DNA from: Muribaculaceae bacterium
Lineage (GTDB): Bacteria > Bacteroidota > Bacteroidia > Bacteroidales > Muribaculaceae
DNA: 64,000 nucleotides
Direction: 5' to 3'
Assembly (NCBI GenBank): GCA_017557665.1
Contig: JAFYYI010000066.1
Coordinates: forward strand, 11,131 to 75,130
The translations under genes and the position numbers were made by a program. The notes beneath the pieces are model-generated. The model had not been told where the DNA came from, made no database searches, and saw only the letters and a program-made list of their open reading frames with translations. Positions 51,399 to 60,182 of the stretch are shown in pieces. The first letter of the stretch is position 1, and each line of letters opens with the position of its first letter.

Positions 51399-51976
51399 GT
51401 CAGATATTCTTTAATATATAGTTCACAAGATGCCACCAGGGTGTCATACCACTGCTGACCATACCGTTCGATCAATGGTTCCTTAAGGAATTGATACAGG
51501 CGGATGCCCTCGCGACGACCGAGCACCTCGGCGCACTTGCATATCTTCCAACGGTCAAAATTCACTGCTTCATAGCCCGGGTACTTCTTGATACGCACGG
51601 GATAGAGGTAGCAGGATATGGGTTTGCGCCACTTGATGCGACCCTCGCGGTAGGCCTTCTCAATGGCGCAGAGGCACATGCCGCCACGCTCATAGGTTGT
51701 GAACACGCAATTAGCACCACCCACGAGTTGAGTCACAAGCTCGCCTTCAACATCGACATAGGCGACACCGCGCTCCTTGATCATTTCTTGGGCCTGTGGC
51801 AGCAGGTCATCCCACACCTCGGGCAGGATTTCCTTCAGTTGACGGTATTCCTCTTCGGTCAATGGTGCGCCCGAGTCTCCCTCGATGCAGCATGCGCCGA
51901 GGCAGGTGTCCAGGTCGCAGCAGAAGAAGCGCTCCACCAGGTCCAGACTGACCAATGTCCCGTCGATGTCAAACAT
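51395..51976 (-). CDS. DUF3109 family cysteine-rich cytoplasmic protein
   Basis: 193 residues from MFDIDGTLVSLDLVERFF (ATG 51976). Conserved cysteines are clustered: FFCCDLDTCLGACCIEGDSGAP at the N-terminus, GGANCVFTTYERGGMCLCAIEKA in the middle, then ISCYLYPVRI and WKICKC, in keeping with a metal site (iron-sulfur or zinc). Function unknown. It lies 28 nt after cdaA, and its stop overlaps the CotH start, so folP-cdaA-DUF3109-cotH probably form one operon. Confidence 0.9.
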   Translation of the reverse strand: MFDIDGTLVSLDLVERFFCCDLDTCLGACCIEGDSGAPLTEEEYRQLKEILPEVWDDLLPQAQEMIKERGVAYVDVEGELVTQLVGGANCVFTTYERGGMCLCAIEKAYREGRIKWRKPISCYLYPVRIKKYPGYEAVNFDRWKICKCAEVLGRREGIRLYQFLKEPLIERYGQQWYDTLVASCELYIKEYLT

Positions 51977-52004
51977 AAGGCTATAGTTGTTAGGGGTGAA
52001 TAAT

Positions 52005-52790
52005 CTATTCTTTCTCGGCGAGGGCCGACAGGGCGTGCTCAAGATCGGTGCTCGACAGATTCAGGTGCAATTCGCCCTTGTGGGCATAGGAGATGCGGCC
52101 TGTTTCCTCGCTCACGACAATGGCGATGGCGTCGGTGGCCTGGGCGATGCCTTTAGCCGAACGGTGACGCAGTCCCAGGTAACGCGGAATGTTGGTGTCG
52201 TGAGAAACGGGCAGGATGCAGCCTGCACTCTTGATTTTGCTGCCGGCGACAATCAGCGCACCGTCATGCAAGGGGCTATTCTTGAAAAAGATGTTCTCTA
52301 TCAGACGGGAATTGATGTCGGCATTAATCATGTCACCCGTACGTTCATAGTCGGTCAGCGGAATGGTCTGCTGCACGACGATGAGCGCGCCGGTCTTGGT
52401 CTTGGACATATTCATGCAGGCATACACGACAGGCATGATCCACTTCTTCGCACCCTCGGTCTCGGTCTTACTCTTGAATAGCTTTTCAACGAATTTCAAG
52501 CCTCGCCTCGAGCCCAACTCGGTGAGGAACCGCTTGATTTCATCTTGGAAGAGGATCACAAGGATGAACAAGCCGATGTCGATGAACTTGTCCATGATGG
52601 TGCCGATCAGGCGCATGTCGAGCATCTTGTACATCACCACCCAGGCGACGACAAAGGCCAGCACACCGACAAAGATGTCGAGCGAACCCGAGTCCTTCAT
52701 CGTGCGGTAGAGATAGAACAGCAGGGTAGCTACCAACAGGATGTCAAGCAGGTCCTTGATGCTGAAGAGTGCAAATATTGAACTTCCCAT
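52005..52790 (-). CDS. cdaA: diadenylate cyclase (c-di-AMP synthase, CdaA/DacA type)
   Basis: 261 residues. Three membrane helices (about 12-28, 38-54, 68-82) precede the DAC domain. The catalytic motifs are DGA at 176-178 (SPLHDGALI) and RHR at 208-210 (LGLRHRSAKG). The enzyme makes c-di-AMP from two ATP, a messenger for potassium and cell-wall homeostasis. The folP-cdaA order is conserved in Bacteroidetes. CdaR and GlmM partners are not adjacent. Confidence 0.95.
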   Translation of the reverse strand: MGSSIFALFSIKDLLDILLVATLLFYLYRTMKDSGSLDIFVGVLAFVVAWVVMYKMLDMRLIGTIMDKFIDIGLFILVILFQDEIKRFLTELGSRRGLKFVEKLFKSKTETEGAKKWIMPVVYACMNMSKTKTGALIVVQQTIPLTDYERTGDMINADINSRLIENIFFKNSPLHDGALIVAGSKIKSAGCILPVSHDTNIPRYLGLRHRSAKGIAQATDAIAIVVSEETGRISYAHKGELHLNLSSTDLEHALSALAEKE

Positions 52791-52798
52791 GTATATCG

Positions 52799-53695
52799 TT
52801 ATTGTTGTATTGTTGTCAAATTGATGTCACGCGGGCCATTCTCGCGGGTCAGCGTGACGAGTTTCACGGCTTGAACTGCGGCCTTCACGTCATGGACTCG
52901 CAGGATGTGAGCGCCCTGCATCAAGGCCATCGTGTTGATGACGGTGGTGCCGTTGAGCGCTTCGTCGGCAGTGCAGCCAAGCGGTGTGTAAATCATGCGT
53001 TTGCGCGACACGCCCACCAGCAGCGGTGAGTTGAGCGCATGAAACGCGTTGAGGCGCGCCAGCATTTCGTAGTTCTGCTCCAGGGTTTTGGCAAAACCGA
53101 AACCGGGGTCGGCGATGACGTCGGCCACACCCATCTGGCGCAATTCATCGATGCGGCGTGCCATCCACTCGAGCACCTCGGCGGTGACGTTCTGGTAGTC
53201 GGTCAGCGACGACATGGTCTCGGGGGTGCCGCGCATGTGCATCAGCACATAGGGGACATGCAGGCCGGCCACTGTAGCGAACATCCTGTCGTCGATTGTG
53301 CCGCCAGAAATGTCGTTGATGATGTCGGCGCCCCAGTCTTCCACACAACGTCGCGCCACATCGGAGCGATAGGTATCAACCGAAACGATGACATCGGGGA
53401 CGACACGCCTGATGGCGGCAAGGGCCCACTGCAGGCGATCCATTTCGCCTTGAGCGTCAACCTGTTCACTGCCGGGACGCGTGGAGCAAGCGCCCACGTC
53501 TATCACGTCGGCACCATCGGCCAGCATTGTCCTGACACGCTCAGCAAGCGCCTGCTCATCGGTGACACGGCTACCGCTGTAGAACGAGTCGGGCGTGACA
53601 TTGACAATGCCCATCACCCAGGGACGGTCGATGGTCACCAAACGCCCCTTCAAGTTCAGGCTATATGTCTTGAACGGCTGCATCTTCACGCTCAT
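52799..53695 (-). CDS. folP: dihydropteroate synthase
   Basis: 298 residues from the ATG at 53695 (a GTG at 53698 is in frame). Condenses pABA with the pterin diphosphate; target of sulfonamides. Motifs: MGIVNVTPDSFYSGS, GADVIDVGACSTRPGS, INDISGG, DPGFGFAKT and GVSRKRMI. Upstream on the reverse strand is TAATTTTG (53717-53710). It is divergent from murI and followed 8 nt later by cdaA. Confidence 0.97.
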   Translation of the reverse strand: MSVKMQPFKTYSLNLKGRLVTIDRPWVMGIVNVTPDSFYSGSRVTDEQALAERVRTMLADGADVIDVGACSTRPGSEQVDAQGEMDRLQWALAAIRRVVPDVIVSVDTYRSDVARRCVEDWGADIINDISGGTIDDRMFATVAGLHVPYVLMHMRGTPETMSSLTDYQNVTAEVLEWMARRIDELRQMGVADVIADPGFGFAKTLEQNYEMLARLNAFHALNSPLLVGVSRKRMIYTPLGCTADEALNGTTVINTMALMQGAHILRVHDVKAAVQAVKLVTLTRENGPRDINLTTIQQ

Positions 53696-53765
53696 CACAT
53701 TTTAAATGGCAAAATTACAAAAAAATTGCAAAAATGACGTACCTTTGCAGTAGATATTCATTGTT

Positions 53766-54614
53766 ATGTCAACAACAACAGCAGATATGAGTAACAAGCA
53801 GGCACCTATCGGAGTGTTTGACTCGGGTTTCGGCGGATTGACTATCCTGCGCGACATCAGGCGCGTGTTGCCGCAATACGACTACCTGTTCGTGGGTGAT
53901 AACGCGCGAGCGCCCTACGGAACGCGTTCCCGTGAACTGGTCTATGAGTTCACGCTCCAAGCCGTGAAGCACTTGTTCAACCAGGGTTGCCACCTGATTA
54001 TTCTGGCCTGCAACACCGCCTCGGCCGAGGCATTGCGCACCATCCAGCAGCAGGACCTCCCTACCCTAGCCCCCGACCGCCGCGTCCTGGGCGTTGTCCG
54101 TCCCACGGTGGAGAAAGTGGGCGAACTGACGCACTCGGGCCACATCGGCGTGTTTGGCACGCCGGGCACCATTGCCAGCCGCAGCTACAACATCGAGATT
54201 GAAGGGATGTACCCCAACTACAAGGTCCACGGACATGCCTGCCCGATGTGGGTGCCACTGGTCGAGAACCGGGAAAGCAACGGCGACGGCGCCGACTTTT
54301 TTGTCAAGAAGGATATCAACGGGCTCATGGGTGAGTGTCCTGACATCGACACCATTATCCTGGGATGCACCCACTATCCCCTGCTCATCGACAAGATCAA
54401 CAAGTATAAGCCTCAAGGCGTGAACATCGTTCAACAAGGCCCCATCGTCGCCGACAGCCTCGCCGACTACCTGCAGCGCCATCCCGAGATTGAATGCCAC
54501 TGCAGCCGCGGTGGCTCGTGCCAATACTTCACCACCGAGGACCCCGACCACTTCTCACCTCTGGCCAGCGTCTTCACGGGCGAGGACGTCAATGCCAAGC
54601 GCGTCATCTTGTAG
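53766..54614 (+). CDS. murI: glutamate racemase
   Basis: Makes D-glutamate for peptidoglycan. 282 residues; catalytic cysteines Cys82 in LACNTASAEAL and Cys201 in LGCTHYPLL; GVFDSGFGGLTIL near the N-terminus. The ATG at 53766 is used (an internal ATG, MSNKQAPIG, is an alternative). TACCTTTG at 53740-53747 is the promoter. A short His/Cys-rich stretch, CHCSRGGSCQYF, is near the C-terminus. Confidence 0.96.
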   Translation: MSTTTADMSNKQAPIGVFDSGFGGLTILRDIRRVLPQYDYLFVGDNARAPYGTRSRELVYEFTLQAVKHLFNQGCHLIILACNTASAEALRTIQQQDLPTLAPDRRVLGVVRPTVEKVGELTHSGHIGVFGTPGTIASRSYNIEIEGMYPNYKVHGHACPMWVPLVENRESNGDGADFFVKKDINGLMGECPDIDTIILGCTHYPLLIDKINKYKPQGVNIVQQGPIVADSLADYLQRHPEIECHCSRGGSCQYFTTEDPDHFSPLASVFTGEDVNAKRVIL

Positions 54615-54666
54615 CCTTATCGCCTGGACTGAACATAAAAAAGGCCGCGGCTGAGCCACGGCACGG

Positions 54667-54694
54667 ATAGACCTCATTGACGGGTCTATTTTTG
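54667..54694. terminator. terminator between murI and the glycine-zipper gene
   Basis: ATAGACC / GGGTCTAT stem with an 8-nt loop followed by TTTTTG. A second GC-rich hairpin (GCCGCGGC ... GCCACGGC, 54643-54662) lies just before it. Confidence 0.7.
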
Positions 54695-54695
54695 T

Positions 54696-55349
54696 TTAGA
54701 GTTTGTTGGTCCTGAGCTGGAAGGAGCGCATGGTGTAGAGTTTGTCACCGTCCGAGAAACCGATTGAGAAGTCAACCGTGCCATTCTTGAGTTTCTTGGT
54801 GGCGATGATCTCACACTGGTAACGCACAGCCTTGCCGGGACCTAATTCCTTGACGATGGCTGTGGGCGACAGGTAAATCTCCTTGGTGCCGCTCACGGTG
54901 ATGACGGGAGCGATGTCATAGACATAGTCACGACCCGTGTTGCGCATGATGAAAATCAGCTTGGCGTGCTCATTGGCATCGAGGGCGTGGTTGTCGTTCT
55001 CGTCAACGAAACGCAACTCCTCAATGTCGATGTTGGCAAAGGGGCTATAGGAGTTGTTCTGGCGGTAATCATCCATGTCATAGTCGTAGTAGTAGTCCGA
55101 CGAGCGGTAATTGCCGTCATCGGTCCTGGGGGCTGTTGCTGCAGCACCGATAATGCCTCCAATCGCCATACCGACCACAGTGCCCATGTCGCTGCCGCGG
55201 GGTCCATCGGCAATGCCACCGATGGCCGAGCCGAACATGCCGCCGATCGAAGCGCCTGTCGCTACTCCATAGAATTGATTCATCGACTGGCAACTCGACA
55301 ACATCATGGCCGACGCTATCACACCCACAAAGACTAATTTCTTGTTCAT
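54696..55349 (-). CDS. glycine-zipper lipoprotein with a C-terminal CARDB-like domain
   Basis: 217 residues, lipobox LSSC (Cys20). The next 60 residues are a glycine zipper (GASIGGMFGSAIGGIADG, GTVVGMAIGGIIGAA). A tyrosine/aspartate-rich linker (SDYYYDYDMDDYRQNN) is followed by a beta-rich domain (ELRFVDENDNHALDANEHAKL ...). Glycine zippers insert into or stack on membranes; such proteins are envelope components of unknown role. Confidence 0.82.
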   Translation of the reverse strand: MNKKLVFVGVIASAMMLSSCQSMNQFYGVATGASIGGMFGSAIGGIADGPRGSDMGTVVGMAIGGIIGAAATAPRTDDGNYRSSDYYYDYDMDDYRQNNSYSPFANIDIEELRFVDENDNHALDANEHAKLIFIMRNTGRDYVYDIAPVITVSGTKEIYLSPTAIVKELGPGKAVRYQCEIIATKKLKNGTVDFSIGFSDGDKLYTMRSFQLRTNKL

Positions 55350-55463
55350 TTTCTCAATCAGTATTACTCTGGTTATACATTATCCAGCTAATAGCTAGTT
55401 GAATAGCTCTCGTGCAAGAATTGTGCCAACACTGAAACTGGCAACGGTATCCTCCTCAAGCCG

Positions 55464-55892
55464 TCACTTGGAAAAGTCTGTCGGCCTGATGATAACCATA
55501 GCCGGGTCCTCGTCATCTCCGGGCCGCAGGAGCAACACGAGGAAACGGTTGTCGGCGGCCAACTTGTCGGCCATGGTGCGCCAGCGCTTATCAAATGCGG
55601 TAAGCTGATTCATCCACAAGCGTTTCACATTGGCGCCCTCGCCCACCAGCGACGACATGAAAAGCTTCAGTTGCGACGGCACGAGCATATCGATATATGC
55701 CGTGTCGGTGTCCATTGTCACCGAGGTGATAACCCAATCGTCGCCATAATCGATTGGGCACATACTGTTCATCTCGATGACCTGGGAGTCAATGTCCAAA
55801 TCCTGTTCACCGACTTCTGGCGTGTCTTGGGCAATTGCCATCGCCGGGAACAGCATGACGATGAGCAGGTAAAGAAAACCTAACTTTTTCAT
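55464..55892 (-). CDS. secreted protein of unknown function
   Basis: 142 residues with a signal peptide ending near MAIAQ. The mature part is acidic at the start (EVGEQDLDIDSQ) and beta/alpha-mixed, with no recognised domain. One Cys (SMCPIDYG). It lies downstream of the TerB-like gene on the same strand, and its neighbours are envelope proteins. Confidence 0.7.
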   Translation of the reverse strand: MKKLGFLYLLIVMLFPAMAIAQDTPEVGEQDLDIDSQVIEMNSMCPIDYGDDWVITSVTMDTDTAYIDMLVPSQLKLFMSSLVGEGANVKRLWMNQLTAFDKRWRTMADKLAADNRFLVLLLRPGDDEDPAMVIIRPTDFSK

Positions 55893-55966
55893 AAGGTAAT
55901 CACTTTAATTAAACGCACCTCGAGCCATCGATGCAAGCATCGCGGCGCTTGGTGCGAAATCATTCT

Positions 55967-56362
55967 TTATTCAGGATGCTGATCCTCAGCATCAAGGTTG
56001 TCGATCACACCGGCTATCATGCCGTCAACAATGCTGCTGCGATAGCCCAGTGCCATCGCGTAGATCTTGCAGATGGCCAATTCCTGCTCGTCGAGTTCGC
56101 CGTCGACCATCATCATCGCCACCATGTCGCGCAGGTAGGAGAGCTTGGTTTCCTCGTCCTCGGGCAGCTCTATCTTCACGCTGTCGGGATCCTCGATGAC
56201 TTTGTTGAACTCATCGGGTGTGATGTTCTCACGTGATGCCACGGCAAGCAATACGGCAAGTTCAGAATCGGTGAAACGCTCATCGGCCGAAGCCAGCATC
56301 ACCAGGTTCTTGAGTTGGCCCAGGCGCTGCTGGTCCTGAGTATTTTCATTCTTCATTTCCAT
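55967..56362 (-). CDS. TerB-like protein
   Basis: 131 residues from the ATG at 56362 (an alternative is 56356). Two TerB-type helical repeats are seen: NLVMLASADERFTDSELAVLLAVA and YLRDMVAMMMVDGELDEQELAICKIYAMALG, each with the acidic metal-binding pattern. TerB-like domains are linked to tellurite resistance and DnaJ-like proteins, but a general metal/membrane-associated role is likely. TATCTTTG on the reverse strand (56391-56384) is its promoter; the divergent TPR gene has TAATTTTG at 56415-56422. Confidence 0.8.
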   Translation of the reverse strand: MEMKNENTQDQQRLGQLKNLVMLASADERFTDSELAVLLAVASRENITPDEFNKVIEDPDSVKIELPEDEETKLSYLRDMVAMMMVDGELDEQELAICKIYAMALGYRSSIVDGMIAGVIDNLDAEDQHPE

Positions 56363-56445
56363 TGTTAAATAATAAAATAATGGCAAAGATAATGTATTTT
56401 TCATGAAGTTGATGTAATTTTGCCTCCATAAAAAAACTTAAATAA

Positions 56446-56730
56446 ATGAAAACCATCCAGGAAATCAAAGACATGCTCTCACGCAGCGAGGGTGAGCAGG
56501 CGCTCAACGCCGCTAACGAAATCGTAGAGAACAAAGAAACCACCAGAGAGACACTGGCCAATGCCTACTACCTGCGCGGTAACGCCTACCGCCAGCAGGG
56601 CAACGTGCGCATGGCCCTCAACAGTTACCTCGAAGCCATGGAAATAGACCCCGACGGCCCTGCCGCCGAGGCCTATCGTCACCTCCAGGAACTCCTCGCC
56701 TACTACCACAAGGACTACTACAATCCGTGA
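56446..56730 (+). CDS. small TPR-like protein
   Basis: 94 residues with a central tetratricopeptide repeat (LANAYYLRGNAYRQQGNVRMALNSYLEAMEIDPDGP). An N-terminal helix contains EIKDMLSRSEGEQALNAANEIVE. No signal peptide. It probably mediates protein contacts in the cytoplasm. Divergent from the TerB-like gene. Confidence 0.85.
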   Translation: MKTIQEIKDMLSRSEGEQALNAANEIVENKETTRETLANAYYLRGNAYRQQGNVRMALNSYLEAMEIDPDGPAAEAYRHLQELLAYYHKDYYNP

Positions 56731-56997
56731 TAAACTCTTAGGATTTAGGTTTAGCGACATCCACAACATGCTTTCATAACAGAAACAACCAGCAGACATT
56801 TTTTCGATTTGCTTGAGAAAAAATGGAGCGAATCATTTAATAGCTTTTACAAGGATAAAAGCTATTAACAACCCATGCTAGACCTATTCTTATATTCGTT
56901 ATAGATCAAGATTTAAGCAACTCTTTCGTACATTATTATCTGTATTTGATGTTTCTTCAATCATTCAATTATCTCATCTTCATTATTGAATCATTTC

Positions 56998-57852
56998 TCA
57001 CCATTGGGTATAAATCGCTTTTGATTTAAAAGGTCCATCTCGTTTGAAAACGAGTTGATCCCTCCCATATACATAATCGTAGTAATAGTATTTATTCTCT
57101 TGGTTTATCTCTAAATTACCATTGCTATCCAAGCTACCCGTGAAAACACATTTTAAAACTTCACGATTCGCAGATGTCCACAATTCTCCACTGGGATAAT
57201 AAAAATCTGTCACTTTCTCATCATCGGCGTACCTCCATCCTTCACCTACAAGGATATAGCCATGAGGTGTATATTGAAGTTTCCATTTCCCATAAGATGT
57301 TTCTGCCTCAAAAGACCAAACTAATTCATCGCCGCGTAAACTTGCACGTGATGATTTTAGTCCCCAAGCCGTTTTCATTTGAACAAGTATATCTTCATCC
57401 TTTTGGGAAATTTGAATATCACCGTAGTTTGTCCCAGTAGTTTTCCAAGTTCCAACAAAACGATCCAAACCAGTTTTTCTATCAGAAGTCCCCCCATTAG
57501 GCATTGCTGGCACTTTGAAATAAAGCGTCAAACCGCCGATAGTAACATAGTATTCATTATCATCCCCTTTTAATGTCTTATTGGTTGGACTTGCAGAATA
57601 ATTCCCTTCGTTATATTTAACACGATAAATGAGCGACTGAGCCACTTCCCTAATATATAACTGACCTGAACATATTGTATTACCATTACTATTCTTTAAA
57701 TCAACTGTCCCAATCAGTATCCAACCTTCGTCTGATGATTGAGCATCGACTTGGGTTAAGGCAGTGGTGTATACAGCATCAAAGGAATTGGTTGCAGACA
57801 TTGACATAATGCCAATGATTGCAAAAGCTAGAATTGTGATGACATCTTTCAT
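56998..57852 (-). CDS. secreted protein of unknown function, lipocalin-like pattern
   Basis: 284 residues with a signal peptide (ending near MSAT). Two beta-rich halves; the second (RFVGTWKTTGTNYGDIQISQ, VWSFEAETSYGKWKLQYTPHGYILVGEG) has the GxW...strand pattern of lipocalin-like domains. Base composition is clearly more AT-rich than its neighbours, which hints at recent acquisition. TATCTTTG on the reverse strand (57914-57907) is the promoter. Confidence 0.75.
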   Translation of the reverse strand: MKDVITILAFAIIGIMSMSATNSFDAVYTTALTQVDAQSSDEGWILIGTVDLKNSNGNTICSGQLYIREVAQSLIYRVKYNEGNYSASPTNKTLKGDDNEYYVTIGGLTLYFKVPAMPNGGTSDRKTGLDRFVGTWKTTGTNYGDIQISQKDEDILVQMKTAWGLKSSRASLRGDELVWSFEAETSYGKWKLQYTPHGYILVGEGWRYADDEKVTDFYYPSGELWTSANREVLKCVFTGSLDSNGNLEINQENKYYYYDYVYGRDQLVFKRDGPFKSKAIYTQW

Positions 57853-57970
57853 AGTTAAGTTATTATTGTTTAGTAATTGACACTATTCAAATCTCTGAAA
57901 ACATTGCAAAGATAAAACACAAATCTCTTTTCTCAAATATTTCTACTTGAAATTATTCTATGAGTCATTA

Positions 57971-58672
57971 CTATTGATTTACCATAAGTTCTTCCTTCAG
58001 GATATCAACACCAGTCACTGCGGTTGTCTTGATCTGCTTGAAACCGATGAGCGTGGAAGGATTGAAGTCTCCGGGATCGATGATGTAACATGGGCTGTCC
58101 CAGGGCACATGCTCGACCAGACTGGCAGCAGGATAAACCACGAGGGAAGTGCCGATGATGACAAAAATGTCTGCCTCTTCCACGATTTTGGCCGCTTTGG
58201 GCATATTGGGCACGTTCTCGCCGAAGAAGACGATGAACGGCCTGAGTTGTGATCCATCGGCCGCCTTGTCGCCGAGCTCGATGGGCTTGTCAAGCGGCAT
58301 TTCCTTGATGCACTCGGGGCCATTGGGATTGAGTGAGCCTGTCACCTTAGCCAACTCGCCATGCAGGTGCAACACATTGGTACTGCCGGCCCGCTCGTGC
58401 AGGTCATCCACATTCTGGGTGATAATCGAAACGCGAAATTCCTGCTCCAACTCGGCAAGCACTTGATGCGCATGATTGGGAGCTACAGTCAGCAAATTCT
58501 TTCTTCTGGCATTATAGAACTCCAGCACTTTGGCCCGATTGCTGCGATAGCCCTGAATGCTCGCCAACTCCATGGCGTCATAATTCTGCCAGAGCCCACC
58601 ATTGTCACGAAAGGTGCTCAATCCGCTCTCGGCAGATATGCCGGCTCCCGTTAGTATCACTAAATGTTTCAT
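57971..58672 (-). CDS. cobB: Sir2-type NAD-dependent protein deacylase
   Basis: 233 residues. GAGISAESGLSTFRD near the N-terminus, TQNVDDLHERAG with the catalytic-loop Asn and Asp, HLHGEL with the catalytic His, and IIGTSLVVYPAA. The four zinc cysteines of E. coli CobB are missing (a single Cys follows the HGEL motif), as is usual for a Bacteroidetes group of sirtuins. It removes acyl groups from lysines. The name is unrelated to cobalamin. Downstream of the MBL gene. Confidence 0.94.
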   Translation of the reverse strand: MKHLVILTGAGISAESGLSTFRDNGGLWQNYDAMELASIQGYRSNRAKVLEFYNARRKNLLTVAPNHAHQVLAELEQEFRVSIITQNVDDLHERAGSTNVLHLHGELAKVTGSLNPNGPECIKEMPLDKPIELGDKAADGSQLRPFIVFFGENVPNMPKAAKIVEEADIFVIIGTSLVVYPAASLVEHVPWDSPCYIIDPGDFNPSTLIGFKQIKTTAVTGVDILKEELMVNQ

Positions 58673-58681
58673 TTCTTATCT

Positions 58682-59326
58682 CTATTTAAGGAAAATGTTG
58701 TTTTCTTTTTCATATCCGATGGTTGATTCCTGGTCATGGCCAGGCCAGATGATGCAATCACCGGGAAGCGAATTCGTTATATAAGTCAAGCTGTCCACCA
58801 GGTCCATTTCATATCCGAACAACAGATCGCTGCGGCCGATGTCGCCCCTGAACAATGTGTCTCCGGTAAAGGCCTGCTTCTCTTGTTTGCAATAGTAAAC
58901 GACACTGCCGGGTGAATGTCCAGGGGTGTGGAGAACGATGAGCTCATGGTTACCGAACCTGATGACCTCGTTATCCTCCAGATAACGCTCGGGATGGACA
59001 ATGTCACGCTTGAAGCACGTGCCAAGCACTTCCCGAATCCTCGTTTCTACCCGGTCGGTCCACAGTTTGTCCATGCGATGAACCTCGGGCAACAAGCCAT
59101 ACTCATCACGCACCTGGTCACATGACAACAAGTGATCCCAGTGGCCATGTGTCAAGAGGCACCTGACGGGCTTTAACTGCTCGTCTCGGATATAATTACG
59201 AAACAAAGCCCGCTCATATCTGTTCTGGGCACAAGGGTCAATGATGACACACTCCCTTGTGTCATCACTGACCACATAGCAATTAGTCCTTAAAGAATTG
59301 AATATAAATCTCTTAATTGTTATCAT
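58682..59326 (-). CDS. MBL-fold metallo-hydrolase (glyoxalase II-like)
   Basis: 214 residues. The metal motif THGHWDHLL (HxHxDH) is near residue 59, then HTPGHSPGSVVYY, FTGDTLFRGDIGRSDL and the last His in WPGHDQES. It is the short bacterial type that hydrolyses thioesters such as S-lactoylglutathione or related compounds; the substrate is unknown here. Its start overlaps the stop of the upstream hypothetical gene by 14 nt, and it ends 9 nt before the sirtuin start. Confidence 0.9.
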   Translation of the reverse strand: MITIKRFIFNSLRTNCYVVSDDTRECVIIDPCAQNRYERALFRNYIRDEQLKPVRCLLTHGHWDHLLSCDQVRDEYGLLPEVHRMDKLWTDRVETRIREVLGTCFKRDIVHPERYLEDNEVIRFGNHELIVLHTPGHSPGSVVYYCKQEKQAFTGDTLFRGDIGRSDLLFGYEMDLVDSLTYITNSLPGDCIIWPGHDQESTIGYEKENNIFLK

Positions 59327-59810
59327 CTTCTTTTTGTACGGTTGGTTCAGTGGGCTCCTTCACCTCAACATCAGGGTTATCTTGCGAAACTGACGGCGAT
59401 TGAGTGGTCTTACCAACAGAGCCCTCAGAAAGAGTGGCGAGTGCTCGTCGTTCTAACTCACGGAATTCTTTATCAAACTTTTTCCTGATCTCCTCCGCTT
59501 GCTTCATCTGCTCCGACCTTGCACTATCCCTTTCTCTCAATAATGAATGGATTCCAAGATGATTGGGCAACCTGCGATTCAACTTTTCTTCCGGGAAAGC
59601 CGATTGAAAAGAATGGCCGCTTGAGAAAAAGTCAGGTGAATGGCCGCTGGCATGCTCGCCCTCTTCCGAACTGTAGGTGGCAGCGTCTTCTGTCTCAACC
59701 GTAGGCACTCCAGGGATGGGGTCATCGTCAAAATCCGTCGTTAAAACGCCAAAAATACACAAGATAATTGAAATCACCAAAATACGTTTTTGAAATTTTT
59801 CGGAAAACAT
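59313..59810 (-). CDS. membrane-anchored protein of unknown function
   Basis: 165 residues with one N-terminal transmembrane segment (RILVISIILCIFGVL) followed by a disordered, acidic stretch (DFDDDPIPG, EDAATYSSEEGEHASG). A charged helix (EEIRKKFDKEFRELERRALA) and an acidic tail end it. No domain recognised. It is the first of three overlapping genes (this, MBL hydrolase, sirtuin). Confidence 0.65.
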   Translation of the reverse strand: MFSEKFQKRILVISIILCIFGVLTTDFDDDPIPGVPTVETEDAATYSSEEGEHASGHSPDFFSSGHSFQSAFPEEKLNRRLPNHLGIHSLLRERDSARSEQMKQAEEIRKKFDKEFRELERRALATLSEGSVGKTTQSPSVSQDNPDVEVKEPTEPTVQKEDDNN

Positions 59811-59900
59811 GGCACTATAGTTTTAATTGTTAATAATGATCTGGAAATAGAGCACTCACCACTCCATCCATTGTTTACTCTCTCAAGGCCTTCACCTTTG

Positions 59901-60182
59901 TCAAGCGTCAGGCCAAGTGGGCCATGAGGGAGACTCAGGCCATGAGGGAGTCATGTTGGCCGATACAGGCCATGAAGGCATCTCGGGCCACGAGGTTGTC
60001 ACGTTGGCCGATACGGGCCACGAGGGAATCTCAGGCCATGAGGGAGTCACATTGGCCGATACGGGCCATGAGGGAATCTCGGGCCACGAGGGTGTCACGT
60101 TGGCCGATACGGGCCATGAGCCGTTAGCGGTTGCAGTAATTGCCGCTACTGCCATCATCATTGTTACAAATACAGTTCTCAT
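59901..60182 (-). CDS. exported Trp-Pro tandem-repeat peptide
   Basis: 93 residues. A signal peptide (MRTVFVTMMMAVAAITATANG) is followed by about four 16-residue units of the type SWPVSANVTPSWPEIP, giving SWP every eight residues. The encoding DNA is a 48-bp tandem repeat. A TATATTTG box (reverse strand, 60274-60267), about 85 nt before the ATG, supports this strand. The + strand is also open over the same region (93 codons), because the repeat period is divisible by three and carries no stop; that frame is rejected. No homologous family was recognised. Confidence 0.65.
   Translation of the reverse strand: MRTVFVTMMMAVAAITATANGSWPVSANVTPSWPEIPSWPVSANVTPSWPEIPSWPVSANVTTSWPEMPSWPVSANMTPSWPESPSWPTWPDA
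59930..60120. repeat. 48-bp tandem repeat array
   Basis: About four units with few differences; each contains GGCCATGAGGGA-type and TTGGCCGATAC segments on the + strand. It encodes the WP-repeat peptide on the - strand. Confidence 0.9.

Noticed and set aside
59930..60120. CRISPR array
   Set aside because: Repeats are contiguous 48-bp units without unique spacers, and no cas genes are present.
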